This document shows positions 34,718 through 44,522 of a stretch of 64,000 bases of DNA, one piece after another. Made by a program: the position numbers and the translations under genes. A model generated the notes under the pieces. The model saw only the letters and a list, made by a program, of their open reading frames with translations. It had not been told where the DNA came from and made no database searches. The number at the start of each line of letters is the position of its first letter. Position 1 is the first letter of the stretch. Source of the DNA: Jeongeupia sp. USM3 (GTDB taxonomy: Bacteria; Pseudomonadota; Gammaproteobacteria; Burkholderiales; Chitinibacteraceae); the NCBI RefSeq assembly GCF_001808185.1, contig NZ_CP017668.1:868001-932000 (forward strand). The letters run 5' to 3'.

Positions 34718-35542
34718 ATGGGCAACGCAGCATTTTTCTCCTCGCTCTGGGATGACCACGTGGCGATCGCGCCGCAGTCGGCACGCATACGCGCGCTGTT
34801 CACCGCCGACAACCCGGCGGTCATCAACGACCATGTGGCGTTCCGAACCTTCGACACCGGGCCGCTGCGGCTGGCCTGCCTCGAGCAAAGGCTGTTCGAA
34901 CTCGGCTACCGGCGGCATGCCCCGTACAGCTTTCCGGACAAACACCTGTCGGCCTGGGGCTACGTGCCGGCCGATCCGGACGACCCGCTGGTGTTCCTGT
35001 CCGAGCTGCACGTCGCCGCACTCTCGAGCGCCGCGCAGACCATCCTCGCCCCGGTGCTCGGCGCCGTCGACCCGCAGGCCGCGGCGACGCCCGGCGTGTT
35101 CGTCGCCGGCCGGCTGTGGCCGGCAATTCCGTACAGCGACTACCGGACGCTGGCCGCCGAGAGCGAGTACGCCGGCTGGCTTGCCGCGCTCGGCCTGCAT
35201 GCCAACCACTTCACCGTCGCCGTCCACCGGCTGGCGATGCCGACGACGCTCGAAGGCGCGATCGCCCGCGTCCGCGACGCCGGCTTCGCGCTCAACGACG
35301 CTGGCGGCGTCATCAAGGGCACACCGGCCGAGCTGCTTGAACAGGCGTCGACGCTGGCCGACCGCCAGCCGGTCGACTTCGCCGGCGGCGAAAGCCATCT
35401 CGTGCCGACGTGCTACTACGAGTTCGCCCGGCGCTACCCCGACGTCGACGGCCGGCTGTACCAGGGCTTCGTTGCCGCCAGTGCCAGCCGCATCTTCGAA
35501 TCGACCGATCGCGAGTCTAGCCATGGGGAGGCCGGCCGATGA
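34718..35542 (+). CDS. DUF1338 protein, probable 2-oxoadipate dioxygenase/decarboxylase
   Basis: 274 aa. DUF1338 (HglS/YdcJ) enzymes are Fe(II) enzymes that turn 2-oxoadipate into D-2-hydroxyglutarate in lysine breakdown. Visible family marks: the H-x3-R pair in INDHVAFRTF (H39, R43), a second histidine in LHANHFTVAVH (H164), and a glutamate in TCYYEFARR (E235), matching the metal and substrate residues known for HglS. The protein is a short form of the family, whose longer members have ~450 aa. It overlaps the next gene by 4 bp (ATGA) and starts a three-gene operon with lysine- and semialdehyde-oxidising enzymes, which supports the assignment. Confidence 0.85.
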   Translation: MGNAAFFSSLWDDHVAIAPQSARIRALFTADNPAVINDHVAFRTFDTGPLRLACLEQRLFELGYRRHAPYSFPDKHLSAWGYVPADPDDPLVFLSELHVAALSSAAQTILAPVLGAVDPQAAATPGVFVAGRLWPAIPYSDYRTLAAESEYAGWLAALGLHANHFTVAVHRLAMPTTLEGAIARVRDAGFALNDAGGVIKGTPAELLEQASTLADRQPVDFAGGESHLVPTCYYEFARRYPDVDGRLYQGFVAASASRIFESTDRESSHGEAGR

Positions 35543-36663
35543 AGCGCGTGCTCGTCGTCGGTGCCGGCAAGATCGGCGCCAGCATCGCCAAGCTGCTCGC
35601 GCACAGCGGCGACTACGACATCACGCTGGCCGACCGCGACGCGGCCGCGCTGCAGCGCGTTGCCGCGCGCGCGCCGGTCAGCACCCGCCAGCTGAAGGCC
35701 AGCCATGCGGCCGAACTTGCGCACTGCCTGCAAAACCAGAGCGCCGTGCTGTCGGCGACGAGCTTCGACGCCAACCCGGCGATCGCCCGCGCGGCGCTCG
35801 CCGCCGGCGCGAGCTACTTCGACCTGACCGAGGACGTCGGCACCACGCGCAAGATCCGCCGCCTGGCCGCCGGCGCCAGGCCCGGGCAGGTCTTCATGCC
35901 GCAGTGCGGGCTGGCGCCCGGTTTCATCGGCATCCTCGCCGCCGACCTCGCCCGCCGCTTCGACACGCTCGATACGCTGAAGATGCGCGTCGGCGCGCTG
36001 CCGCAGTATCCGAACAACCAGATCATGTACAACCTGACGTGGTCGACCGACGGCCTGATCAACGAGTACTGCAACCCGTGCGAAGCGATCGTCGACAACG
36101 CGCGGGCCGAGGTGCAGCCGCTCGAGGGGCTCGAGCACTTCTCGCTCGACGGGCTGGAATACGAGGCGTTCAACACCTCGGGCGGGCTCGGCACGCTGTG
36201 CGAAACGCTCGCCGGCCGCGTGCACACGCTCAACTACAAGACGGTGCGCTATACCGGCCACCGCTACCTGATGGACTTCCTCGTCAACGGCCTGCGCCTC
36301 GGCGCCAGCCGCACCGGCCGCCGCCAGCTCAAGACCATGCTCGAAGACGCGATTCCGATCACGCTGCAGGACGTCGTGCTGATCTTCGTCTCGGTTTCGG
36401 GACTGATCGACGGCCAGTTCCGCCAGATCACCGACGCCCGCAAGATCTATCACCGCGAGCTGTTCGGCGAGGCGTGGAGCGCGATCCAGCTCACCACCGC
36501 CGCCAGCGCCTGTGCGGTACTCGACCTGCACTTCGACCAGCAGCTCGCGCCCGGCGCCCACGGCTTCGTCGCCCAGGAGCGCGTGCCGCTGACCGCCTTC
36601 CTGAACAACCGTTTCGGCCGGTATTACGCGATCGACCGTTACGCCGAAGAAATCCCCATCTGA
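35539..36663 (+). CDS. Saccharopine dehydrogenase family protein, probably L-lysine 6-dehydrogenase
   Basis: 374 aa. N-terminal Rossmann NAD(P) site VLVVGAGKIGASIAKLL. The catalytic/lid part contains QCGLAPGFIGIL, ALPQYPNNQIMYNLTWSTDGLINEY and LEYEAFNTSGGLGTLCETL, which match the layout of lysine 6-dehydrogenases as well as saccharopine dehydrogenases. Context favours oxidation of lysine (or saccharopine) to 2-aminoadipate 6-semialdehyde/piperideine-6-carboxylate, because the next gene encodes the dehydrogenase for that product. No lysine-ketoglutarate reductase is present nearby, which tilts the call to direct lysine dehydrogenation. Translationally coupled to DUF1338. Confidence 0.82.
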   Translation: MKRVLVVGAGKIGASIAKLLAHSGDYDITLADRDAAALQRVAARAPVSTRQLKASHAAELAHCLQNQSAVLSATSFDANPAIARAALAAGASYFDLTEDVGTTRKIRRLAAGARPGQVFMPQCGLAPGFIGILAADLARRFDTLDTLKMRVGALPQYPNNQIMYNLTWSTDGLINEYCNPCEAIVDNARAEVQPLEGLEHFSLDGLEYEAFNTSGGLGTLCETLAGRVHTLNYKTVRYTGHRYLMDFLVNGLRLGASRTGRRQLKTMLEDAIPITLQDVVLIFVSVSGLIDGQFRQITDARKIYHRELFGEAWSAIQLTTAASACAVLDLHFDQQLAPGAHGFVAQERVPLTAFLNNRFGRYYAIDRYAEEIPI

Positions 36664-36685
36664 CGCCCGTCGCGCGGAGCCCATC

Positions 36686-38248
36686 ATGCCCATCCATTTA
36701 TTGTCCGACCTGCTTGCCGCCATCGGGCTGCAGCGCTGGCAGCAGGCCGACTGCTGGCCCGGCGCCATCATCGACGGCGTCGCCCATTACCCGTCGACCC
36801 CGCCTATGGCGCTGCAAAGCCCGATCGACGCCAATGCGCACGGCGACCTGCTGCCGGCCAGCGCGGTCGAGGTCAGGGCCGCGGTCGGCTGCGCCACCGT
36901 CGCGTTCGAAGCCTGGCGCGGCGTGCCGGCGCCACGGCGCGGCGAACTGGTCCGGCGGATCGGCGATGCGGTGCGCGCCCGCAAGGCCGTGCTGGCGCAA
37001 CTGGTGACGCTCGAAGCCGGCAAGATCGCCAGCGAGGCCGATGGCGAGGTACAGGAATGGATCGACATCTGCGACTACGCCGCCGGCCTGTCGCGGCAGC
37101 TGCACGGGCTGACGATCGCCAGCGAACGCGCCCGGCACCGGCTGCTCGAGCAGTGGCATCCGCTCGGCGTGGTCGGCGTCATCAGCGCGTTCAACTTCCC
37201 GGTCGCCGTCTGGGCATGGAACGCGATGCTGGCGCTGGTGTGCGGCAACGCGGTGATCTGGAAGCCGTCCGAGAAAACCCCGCTGACCGCGCTGGCCGCG
37301 ACCGCGCTGGTGCTCGATGTCCTGAAGGATTTCGACGAGGCGCCGGACGGCCTGGTCCAGCTCGTCCAGGGCGACGCGAGCGTCGGCCAGCACCTCGCCC
37401 GCGATCCGCACGTCGCGCTGCTGTCGGCCACCGGCTCGGTGGCGATGGGCCGCAGCGTCGCGCAGACGGTCGCCGCCCGCCTCGGCCGCAGCCTGCTCGA
37501 GCTCGGCGGCAACAACGCCGCGATCGTCACCGCCAATGCCGACCTCGAGCTGGCGCTGCGCGCGATCGTATTCTCGGCCGCCGGCACCTGCGGCCAGCGC
37601 TGCACCAGCCTGCGCCGGCTGTTCGTCCACGAGGACGTCGCCGATGCGCTGCAGGAGCGGCTGGTTGCCGCCTACCAGCACCTGAACGTCGGCGACCCCC
37701 GCCTGCCGGCGACCCTGGTCGGGCCGCTGATCGACGAAGCGGCCATGCACAAGATGCAGGCCGCACTGGCCCGCGCCGTGCACGAGGGCGGCCACGTGCT
37801 GATCGGTGGCGGCCATGTCCGCGCCGGCGGCAACGTGCCCGCCGGCGGCCACTATGTCCGGCCGGCCTTGCTGGCGATGCCCGAACAGACCGACATGGTC
37901 CACGAGGAGACCTTCGCGCCGATCCTCTACCTGATGCGCTACCAGCGGCTCGACGACGCGATCGCGCTGAACAATGCCGTCTCGCAGGGGCTGTCGAGCG
38001 CGATCTTCACCACCGACCTGCGCGAGGCCGGCGCCTTCATCGGCCCGGCCGGCTCCGATTGCGGGCTCGCCAACGTCAACGCCGGTACGTCGGGCGCCGA
38101 GATCGGCGGCGCTTTCGGCGGCGAGAAGGACACCGGCGGCGGCCGCGAATCCGGCTCCGACGCATGGCGCAACTACATGCGCCGTGCAACCAATACGCTC
38201 AACGACGGCGACACGCTGCCGCTGGCGCAGGGCGTCCGGTTCGGCTGA
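36686..38248 (+). CDS. amaB: ALDH7-family dehydrogenase, 2-aminoadipate 6-semialdehyde / piperideine-6-carboxylate dehydrogenase
   Basis: 520 aa. Full aldehyde dehydrogenase: VGVISAFNFPVAVWAWN, ELGGNNAAIV (general base E), and the catalytic cysteine in FSAAGTCGQRCTSLRRL. The C-terminal NAGTSGAEIGGAFGGEKDTGG followed by GGRESGSDAWRNYMRRATNT is the hallmark of the ALDH7/AmaB group, which oxidises 2-aminoadipate 6-semialdehyde to 2-aminoadipate. GGAG lies 8 nt before the ATG, 22 bp after the lysine dehydrogenase stop. With an aminotransferase supplied elsewhere, the operon runs from lysine to D-2-hydroxyglutarate. Confidence 0.92.
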   Translation: MPIHLLSDLLAAIGLQRWQQADCWPGAIIDGVAHYPSTPPMALQSPIDANAHGDLLPASAVEVRAAVGCATVAFEAWRGVPAPRRGELVRRIGDAVRARKAVLAQLVTLEAGKIASEADGEVQEWIDICDYAAGLSRQLHGLTIASERARHRLLEQWHPLGVVGVISAFNFPVAVWAWNAMLALVCGNAVIWKPSEKTPLTALAATALVLDVLKDFDEAPDGLVQLVQGDASVGQHLARDPHVALLSATGSVAMGRSVAQTVAARLGRSLLELGGNNAAIVTANADLELALRAIVFSAAGTCGQRCTSLRRLFVHEDVADALQERLVAAYQHLNVGDPRLPATLVGPLIDEAAMHKMQAALARAVHEGGHVLIGGGHVRAGGNVPAGGHYVRPALLAMPEQTDMVHEETFAPILYLMRYQRLDDAIALNNAVSQGLSSAIFTTDLREAGAFIGPAGSDCGLANVNAGTSGAEIGGAFGGEKDTGGGRESGSDAWRNYMRRATNTLNDGDTLPLAQGVRFG

Positions 38249-38286
38249 AACCGCCGGCTGCCCCGGCACGTCGCCGGTTCAAAGGC

Positions 38287-38838
38287 TCAGCGGTTCGGTG
38301 GCGTGAACGGCCGCGGCGGCGGGTTCAGGTACGGCGATGCGCTGGGCTTCGGCGGCTCGGGCTTGTGCGGCGGATGTGGCGGCCGCGGCGGACGGGGGTG
38401 CGGCGGCCTCGGCCGGGGGTAGTACGGCGGGCCGTAGGACTGACCATAGACGCCCCACAGATTGCCCGGCGTGCAGAAATACGGGTCGTAGTCCGGGTTG
38501 TCGACGTTGCAGTTGTCGGTCATCGCCGCATCCGGATCGGCACGCCGCGACGTCCTGTCCGGCTTCGGGGCCGGCGGCAAGGCCGGCGGCGGTGTCTCTG
38601 CCTTCGGTGTCGGCGGCGGCAGCTTGGGTGCCGGCACCACCGACAGCGTCCCCCGGTCCTGCTGCAGCCGCGCACCGCCCGCGCACGGCTTCTGGGTATA
38701 CAGCACGCCGCCCTTGCCATCCGGGCACCTGTAGACCTCGTCCGCCTGTGCGCCGGCCGCGGCCAGCAGCAGGACGGCCTTGCACAGCAGCAGCACGCGG
38801 CGCAAGCTCGCGCCTTTGTCCAACGATTGCTTTTCCAT
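38287..38838 (-). CDS. DUF4124 domain-containing secreted protein with proline-rich tail
   Basis: 183 aa from the ATG at 38838; a TTG five codons on with GGAAAAG upstream is a good alternative. Signal peptide LLLCKAVLLLAAAGAQA, then the DUF4124 domain DEVYRCPDGKGGVLYTQKPCAGG. The second half is low complexity, rich in proline, arginine and histidine (PPYYPRPRPPHPRPPRPPHPP). DUF4124 proteins are common periplasmic proteins of betaproteobacteria with unknown function. The start codon overlaps, in opposite sense, the start codon of the SDR gene. Confidence 0.8.
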   Translation of the reverse strand: MEKQSLDKGASLRRVLLLCKAVLLLAAAGAQADEVYRCPDGKGGVLYTQKPCAGGARLQQDRGTLSVVPAPKLPPPTPKAETPPPALPPAPKPDRTSRRADPDAAMTDNCNVDNPDYDPYFCTPGNLWGVYGQSYGPPYYPRPRPPHPRPPRPPHPPHKPEPPKPSASPYLNPPPRPFTPPNR

Positions 38839-39511
38839 GTCCAAGACCCTGTTCATCACCGGCGCCAGTCGCGGCATCGGCCGCGAATTCGTCCACCAGT
38901 ATCTCGCATCCGGCTGGCATGTCGTCGCAACCTGCCGCAAGCCGGCCGATCTGGCCGACCTCGCATGGCAGCCTGCACTGACGGTACTGGAACTCGACGT
39001 CACCGACTGGCAGGCGGTCGCGATGCTGCCGTCCCGGCTCGGCGAAGCCCGTATCGACCTGCTCATCAATAACGCTGGCATCTACGGCGGCGCGATGCAA
39101 GGCTTTGGCCACACCGACGTGAATACCTGGTTGCAGACGCTGGCCACCAACGCGATCGCACCGGTCAAGATCGTCGAAGCGCTGCTGCCGTGCCTGGCAC
39201 CCGAAGCGGTCATCGCCAACATCTCGAGCAAGATGGGCAGCATCGCCGACAACGGCAGCGGCGGCGATTACCACTACCGTAGCGCCAAGGCCGCGCTGAA
39301 CGCCGCGACGGTCAGCCTGGCGCGCGACCTGCCCGGCCGGCAGTGCTGCGTCGCGCTGCACCCGGGCTGGGTGCAAACCGATATGGGCGGCGAATACGCG
39401 CTGATCGACACGGCGACCTCGGTTGCGGGAATGCGGGACGTCATCGCCGGACTGCAGCCGGCCGATACCGGCCGCTTCATCGCTTACAACGGCCGCAGCA
39501 TCCCCTGGTAG
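38837..39511 (+). CDS. Short-chain dehydrogenase/reductase (SDR family)
   Basis: 224 aa beginning MSKTLFITGASRGIGREF, so the start is fixed by the Rossmann TGxxxGIG motif. Other motifs: ELDVTDW (cofactor acid), INNAGIYGG, ISSKMGS, and the active-site YRSAK (tyrosine-xxx-lysine). Classical SDR of the C-factor/short-chain alcohol dehydrogenase type; substrate unknown. No Shine-Dalgarno sequence is seen upstream because that region is the coding start of the divergent DUF4124 gene. Confidence 0.88.
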   Translation: MSKTLFITGASRGIGREFVHQYLASGWHVVATCRKPADLADLAWQPALTVLELDVTDWQAVAMLPSRLGEARIDLLINNAGIYGGAMQGFGHTDVNTWLQTLATNAIAPVKIVEALLPCLAPEAVIANISSKMGSIADNGSGGDYHYRSAKAALNAATVSLARDLPGRQCCVALHPGWVQTDMGGEYALIDTATSVAGMRDVIAGLQPADTGRFIAYNGRSIPW

Positions 39512-39673
39512 CCGACGCCCGTCCGGCAGGCATAGACCATCCGGACGATTGCGCCGGCTTCGGTGATGTTGTACCGCCGCCGGCACTACAGAGGAAAAAA
39601 CTTGGTCTAGCGCAAGGTTTCGATGCCATCGACAAGCGATGCTGCTTCTCAATTGACCCACGAGGAGCGCACG

Positions 39674-40390
39674 ATGACCACGCAGACCCTGGCCCCGCCC
39701 CGCAAGACCGGCCCCGCCTACGACGGCGTCCCCGACTATCTGGTCGACGTCTACGACTGGGCCTACGTCAATCCGTCGCAGGTCGACCGGCTCGATCACA
39801 ACCTCGTGGTCAAGACACTGCTGTTCTGCAACGACCAGCGGCTGATGCGCGCCTACCTGAACGAGATCGAACCCGGTTCGCGGGTCTGGCAGGTCGCCCA
39901 CGTCTATGGCGATCTCGTCAGCCGCGCCGCCGACAAGGTCGGCCCGGACGGCGTGTTCGACCTGACCGACATCACGCCGGCGCAGGTCGCGCACGGTGAA
40001 GCCAAGCTGGCCGCCAAGCCGTGGGCCAGCGTGATCCGTGCCGACGCGGCCAAGCACACCGCCGACCAGCCGTACGACCTGATCTGCAGCTTCTTCCTGC
40101 TGCACGAAGTGCCGGACCACAAGAAGCGCGAGATCGTCGACCACATGCTGGCGCAGCTGCCCGAGGGCGGCAAGGTGGTGTTCGTCGACTATCACCGCCC
40201 GGCGATGTGGCAGCCGATCCGCTGGATCCTCAAGGTCGTCAACGCCTGGCTCGAACCGTTCGCCAATGCGTTGTGGCAGCACGAGATCAGCCACTACGCC
40301 AGCCACGCCGACCGTTTCAGCTGGGACAAGCGCACCTACTTCGGCGGCGTCTACCAGTGCGTGATCGTGCGCCACAAGACCGCAGCGTAA
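39674..40390 (+). CDS. rquA: RquA-like methyltransferase, rhodoquinone biosynthesis
   Basis: 238 aa from the ATG with GAGGAG upstream. A class I methyltransferase-like protein with RquA-type features: YLVDVYDWAYVNP near the start, QVAHVYGDLV in place of the usual glycine-rich SAM loop, FFLLHEVPDHKKR, VVFVDYHRPAMWQPIRWIL, and a C-terminal KRTYFGGVYQCVIVRHK. RquA converts ubiquinone to rhodoquinone, a low-potential quinone used for fumarate reduction without oxygen. The gene stands alone between the SDR and rhlE. The assignment rests on remembered motif resemblance, so a related quinone methyltransferase cannot be excluded. Confidence 0.78.
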   Translation: MTTQTLAPPRKTGPAYDGVPDYLVDVYDWAYVNPSQVDRLDHNLVVKTLLFCNDQRLMRAYLNEIEPGSRVWQVAHVYGDLVSRAADKVGPDGVFDLTDITPAQVAHGEAKLAAKPWASVIRADAAKHTADQPYDLICSFFLLHEVPDHKKREIVDHMLAQLPEGGKVVFVDYHRPAMWQPIRWILKVVNAWLEPFANALWQHEISHYASHADRFSWDKRTYFGGVYQCVIVRHKTAA

Positions 40391-40406
40391 CAATTCCTCC
40401 CCGCCT

Positions 40407-40438
40407 CCCGGCGACAAGCCACTGGCATTGTCGCCGGG
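40407..40438. terminator. Perfect hairpin after rquA, overlapping the rhlE promoter
   Basis: 11-bp perfect stem (40407-40417 with 40428-40438) whose loop GCCACTGGCA can pair further. No T-run follows. The rhlE -35 element lies in the loop, so hairpin and promoter overlap. Confidence 0.5.
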
Positions 40439-40450
40439 CTATCGTATAAT
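40422..40450 (+). promoter_or_regulatory. Sigma-70-type promoter of rhlE
   Basis: CTGGCA at 40422-40427, 17-bp spacer, perfect TATAAT at 40445-40450. It predicts an untranslated leader of about 145 nt before the rhlE start, of the kind seen in cold-induced or autoregulated helicase genes. Confidence 0.65.
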
Positions 40451-40603
40451 GCGATTCCGTTTCAAAGTGGTCCGATGCAATGTTCCGGCTCCAGCCGGCA
40501 TGTGACCGCTCCGTTGTCGTTCCAGTCCGAACCAACCTAAATACCCGATCTGCCGCAGACTGGCGCCCGTGAAAGGCGGCCGGCCGATCGCACCGGATAG
40601 TCT

Positions 40604-42217
<1,614 letters not shown>

Positions 42218-42233
42218 GCGGGGCTGACGACGC

Positions 42234-42713
42234 ATGCGTTTCGAGCACCTGATCGAGGTCAACGATGCCAACAACCCGGCCGTGGTGGCGCTGACCACCA
42301 CGCAGCTGTGGCAAGGCCTGATGCTGCGGGTCGAAACGCCGCAACGCTTTCTCGAGCACATCGAGCGCGTGACGGTGCTCGAACGCGGCGACGGCTGGCT
42401 GCTGCGCGAGGTCGATTTCGGCCGGTTCGTCGCCCGTGACCGGATCACGCTGGTGCCGCATTCCGTCGTCCGCTTCGACACCGAGGCCAACGCGCAGCAT
42501 CCCGGCGGCTCGCTGGCGATCACGCTCGAATCGCCGGAGGAAGGCCACCTGTTCCTGCGTTTCGTCTATGACACGCCGGTGCCGGAACCTGCGGCGGGCG
42601 CCGGCGAAGGCGAAATCAATTACGCCGCCTATCTGAAGGCGGCGTACCGGCAGATGGACATCGACATGATGCGCCACCTGCGCGAACTGGCCGTTCTGGG
42701 TCAACTGGATTGA
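42234..42713 (+). CDS. AtaL-like (DUF1857) SRPBCC-fold protein
   Basis: 159 aa. It starts MRFEHLIEVNDANNPAVVALTTTQLWQGLMLRVETPQRF and contains ERVTVLERGDGWLLREVDFGRF, a START/SRPBCC beta-barrel pattern of the AtaL-like/DUF1857 family. It ends in a helix YLKAAYRQMDIDMMRHLREL. These cytosolic proteins bind hydrophobic ligands, but no role is established. It follows rhlE by 16 bp and is probably cotranscribed. Confidence 0.82.
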   Translation: MRFEHLIEVNDANNPAVVALTTTQLWQGLMLRVETPQRFLEHIERVTVLERGDGWLLREVDFGRFVARDRITLVPHSVVRFDTEANAQHPGGSLAITLESPEEGHLFLRFVYDTPVPEPAAGAGEGEINYAAYLKAAYRQMDIDMMRHLRELAVLGQLD

Positions 42714-42769
42714 CGTTGATCTGCCGCAATCGCCGCTGAATCCCGCATCGGCATAATCCGCTCGACCGA

Positions 42770-42794
42770 AAGGCCTGCCGCTTTGGCAGGCCTT
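42770..42794. terminator. Hairpin before the acetate transporter gene
   Basis: Perfect 10-bp stem (AAGGCCTGCC / GGCAGGCCTT) with a 5-nt loop but no T-run; terminator-like structure separating the AtaL-like gene from satP. Confidence 0.5.
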
Positions 42795-42848
42795 CATCAT
42801 GCCTGGCGCCCGTCGGTGGCAGGCTTTGCCTTCATTCACAGGAACACC

Positions 42849-43433
42849 ATGACCGACTCACAGCTCGTTCAGCTCAAAGACACCACCGCCAACCCCGCCC
42901 CGCTCGGCCTGCTCGGCTTCGGGATGACCACCGTGCTGCTCAACGTGCACAACGTCGGCTGGATCCCGCTCGGCAGCATGATCCTGGCAATGGGCATTTT
43001 CTACGGCGGGCTGGCGCAGCTGATCGCCGGCATCATGGAATGGAAAAAGGGCAATACCTTCGGCACCGTCGCCTTCACCTCGTACGGCATGTTCTGGCTG
43101 TCGCTGGTCGCCCTGCTCGTGCTGCCCAAGCTCGGCTGGGCCGACGCGCAGAATGCCGCGGGCATGGGCGCCTACATGCTGATGTGGGGCGTGTTCACGC
43201 TGTGCCTGTTCGTCGGCACACTGCACGCCAGCATCGCCACCCGCGTGGTGTTCGGCACGCTGACCGTGCTGTTCTTCCTGCTCGCAGCGGCCGAATTCAC
43301 CGGTGCGCTGGCCCTGACCCGCTGTGCCGGCATCGTCGGCCTCGTCTGCGGCGCGTCGGCGATCTACACCGCCATCGCCGAAGTGCTGAACGAAACCTAC
43401 GGCCGCACGGTGTTGCCGCTCGGCGGCCACTGA
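42849..43433 (+). CDS. satP: Acetate/succinate transporter SatP-like (GPR1/FUN34/YaaH family)
   Basis: 194 aa from the ATG with AGGA upstream. Six transmembrane helices and the family signature NPAPLGLLGFGMTTVLLNVHNVG near the N-terminus; also GGLAQLIAGIMEWKKGNTFGTVAFTSYGMFW, the conserved second signature. Members are hexameric acetate or succinate channels/permeases of the inner membrane. Length and layout are typical. Confidence 0.92.
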   Translation: MTDSQLVQLKDTTANPAPLGLLGFGMTTVLLNVHNVGWIPLGSMILAMGIFYGGLAQLIAGIMEWKKGNTFGTVAFTSYGMFWLSLVALLVLPKLGWADAQNAAGMGAYMLMWGVFTLCLFVGTLHASIATRVVFGTLTVLFFLLAAAEFTGALALTRCAGIVGLVCGASAIYTAIAEVLNETYGRTVLPLGGH

Positions 43434-43530
43434 GCCCCGCGACTGCACCGCCCCGAAACGGTGCAGTCTGTACGCTTCGCGATCGCTGCGGCTGGCTTAG
43501 ACTGAACGGCCGTTTCCGCTGTACCGTCTC

Positions 43531-44397
43531 ATGCAAATCGGCATTCTCTACGCAACGCTGGCCTTCCTGATCTGGGGCCTGCTGCCGCTCTACCTCAAGG
43601 CGCTGACCGGGATCCCGGCCGGCGAAATCCTGCTGCACCGGATGGTCTGGTCGCTGGTGTTCCTCGGCGTCATCCTCGCGCTGAGGCGCCAGTGGGCCTG
43701 GCTGGGGCAGTTGCGCCACCAGCCCAAGCTGCTCGCCGGCTTCATGGCATCGGCGCTGTTGCTCAGCGCGAACTGGTTCACCTATATCTGGGCGGTCCAG
43801 GCCGGCCGCGTGATCGACGCCAGTCTCGGCTATTACATCAACCCGCTGGTCAACGTGCTGTTCGGCGTCGCGTTCCTACATGAGCGCTTGCGCCTCGGCC
43901 AGTGGCTGGCGATCGGCGTCGCCGCCGCCGGCGTGGCGTGGCTGACCTGGCAGACCGGCCAGTTGCCGTGGATCGCGCTGCTGCTCGCCGTCACCTTCGG
44001 TACCTACGGCCTGCTGCGCAAGACCGCATCGCTCGGCGCACTCGAAGGCCTGTCGCTCGAAACGCTGCTGCTGTTCCCGTTTGCCGGCGGCGCGCTGCTC
44101 TGGCTGATCGGCAGCGGCCAGTCCGGCTTTACCAGCGCCAGCCCCGGCATCCAGCTGCTGTGCGCGCTGGCCGGGCCGATCACCGCCGTACCGCTGCTGC
44201 TGTTCGCTGCCGGCGCCAGACGCATCCCGCTTTCGCTGCTCGGCGTCCTCCAGTACACCGGGCCGACGGTACAGTTGCTGCTCGGCGTCTGGCTCTGGCA
44301 CGAGCCGTTCGGCCAGGCCAAGCTGCTGGGCTTCGCGCTGATCTGGCTTGCGATCGTGCTCTACACCGTCGAAGGCCTGTGGGCGAAGCGACGCTGA
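43531..44397 (+). CDS. rarD: EamA-family transporter RarD
   Basis: 288 aa, ten predicted transmembrane helices. RarD features: GILYATLAFLIWGLLPLYLKAL, PAGEILLHRMVWSLVF, NWFTYIWAVQAGRVIDASLGYYINPLVNVLFG, and ITAVPLLLFAAGARRIPLSLLGVLQYTGPT. A drug/metabolite exporter of the inner membrane, substrate not established. A second, distinct RarD-type gene begins at 63464 in the same window. Confidence 0.92.
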   Translation: MQIGILYATLAFLIWGLLPLYLKALTGIPAGEILLHRMVWSLVFLGVILALRRQWAWLGQLRHQPKLLAGFMASALLLSANWFTYIWAVQAGRVIDASLGYYINPLVNVLFGVAFLHERLRLGQWLAIGVAAAGVAWLTWQTGQLPWIALLLAVTFGTYGLLRKTASLGALEGLSLETLLLFPFAGGALLWLIGSGQSGFTSASPGIQLLCALAGPITAVPLLLFAAGARRIPLSLLGVLQYTGPTVQLLLGVWLWHEPFGQAKLLGFALIWLAIVLYTVEGLWAKRR

Positions 44398-44522
44398 ACC
44401 GACCATTCATCTGAATTCAGGTGTTGAACCCGACAACAGGCTAAATTTTGAAAGCCGATTGTCATGTAGGTTCTTCATAGTCCGCGGTCGACATTCAACG
44501 CAATCCATCGGAGTCCCGTCAG

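Noticed and set aside
32714..39072. Very long plus-strand frames (606, 787, 671 codons) over pepD and the lysine operon
   Set aside because: R/P/A-rich shadows of well-identified genes in other frames or strands.
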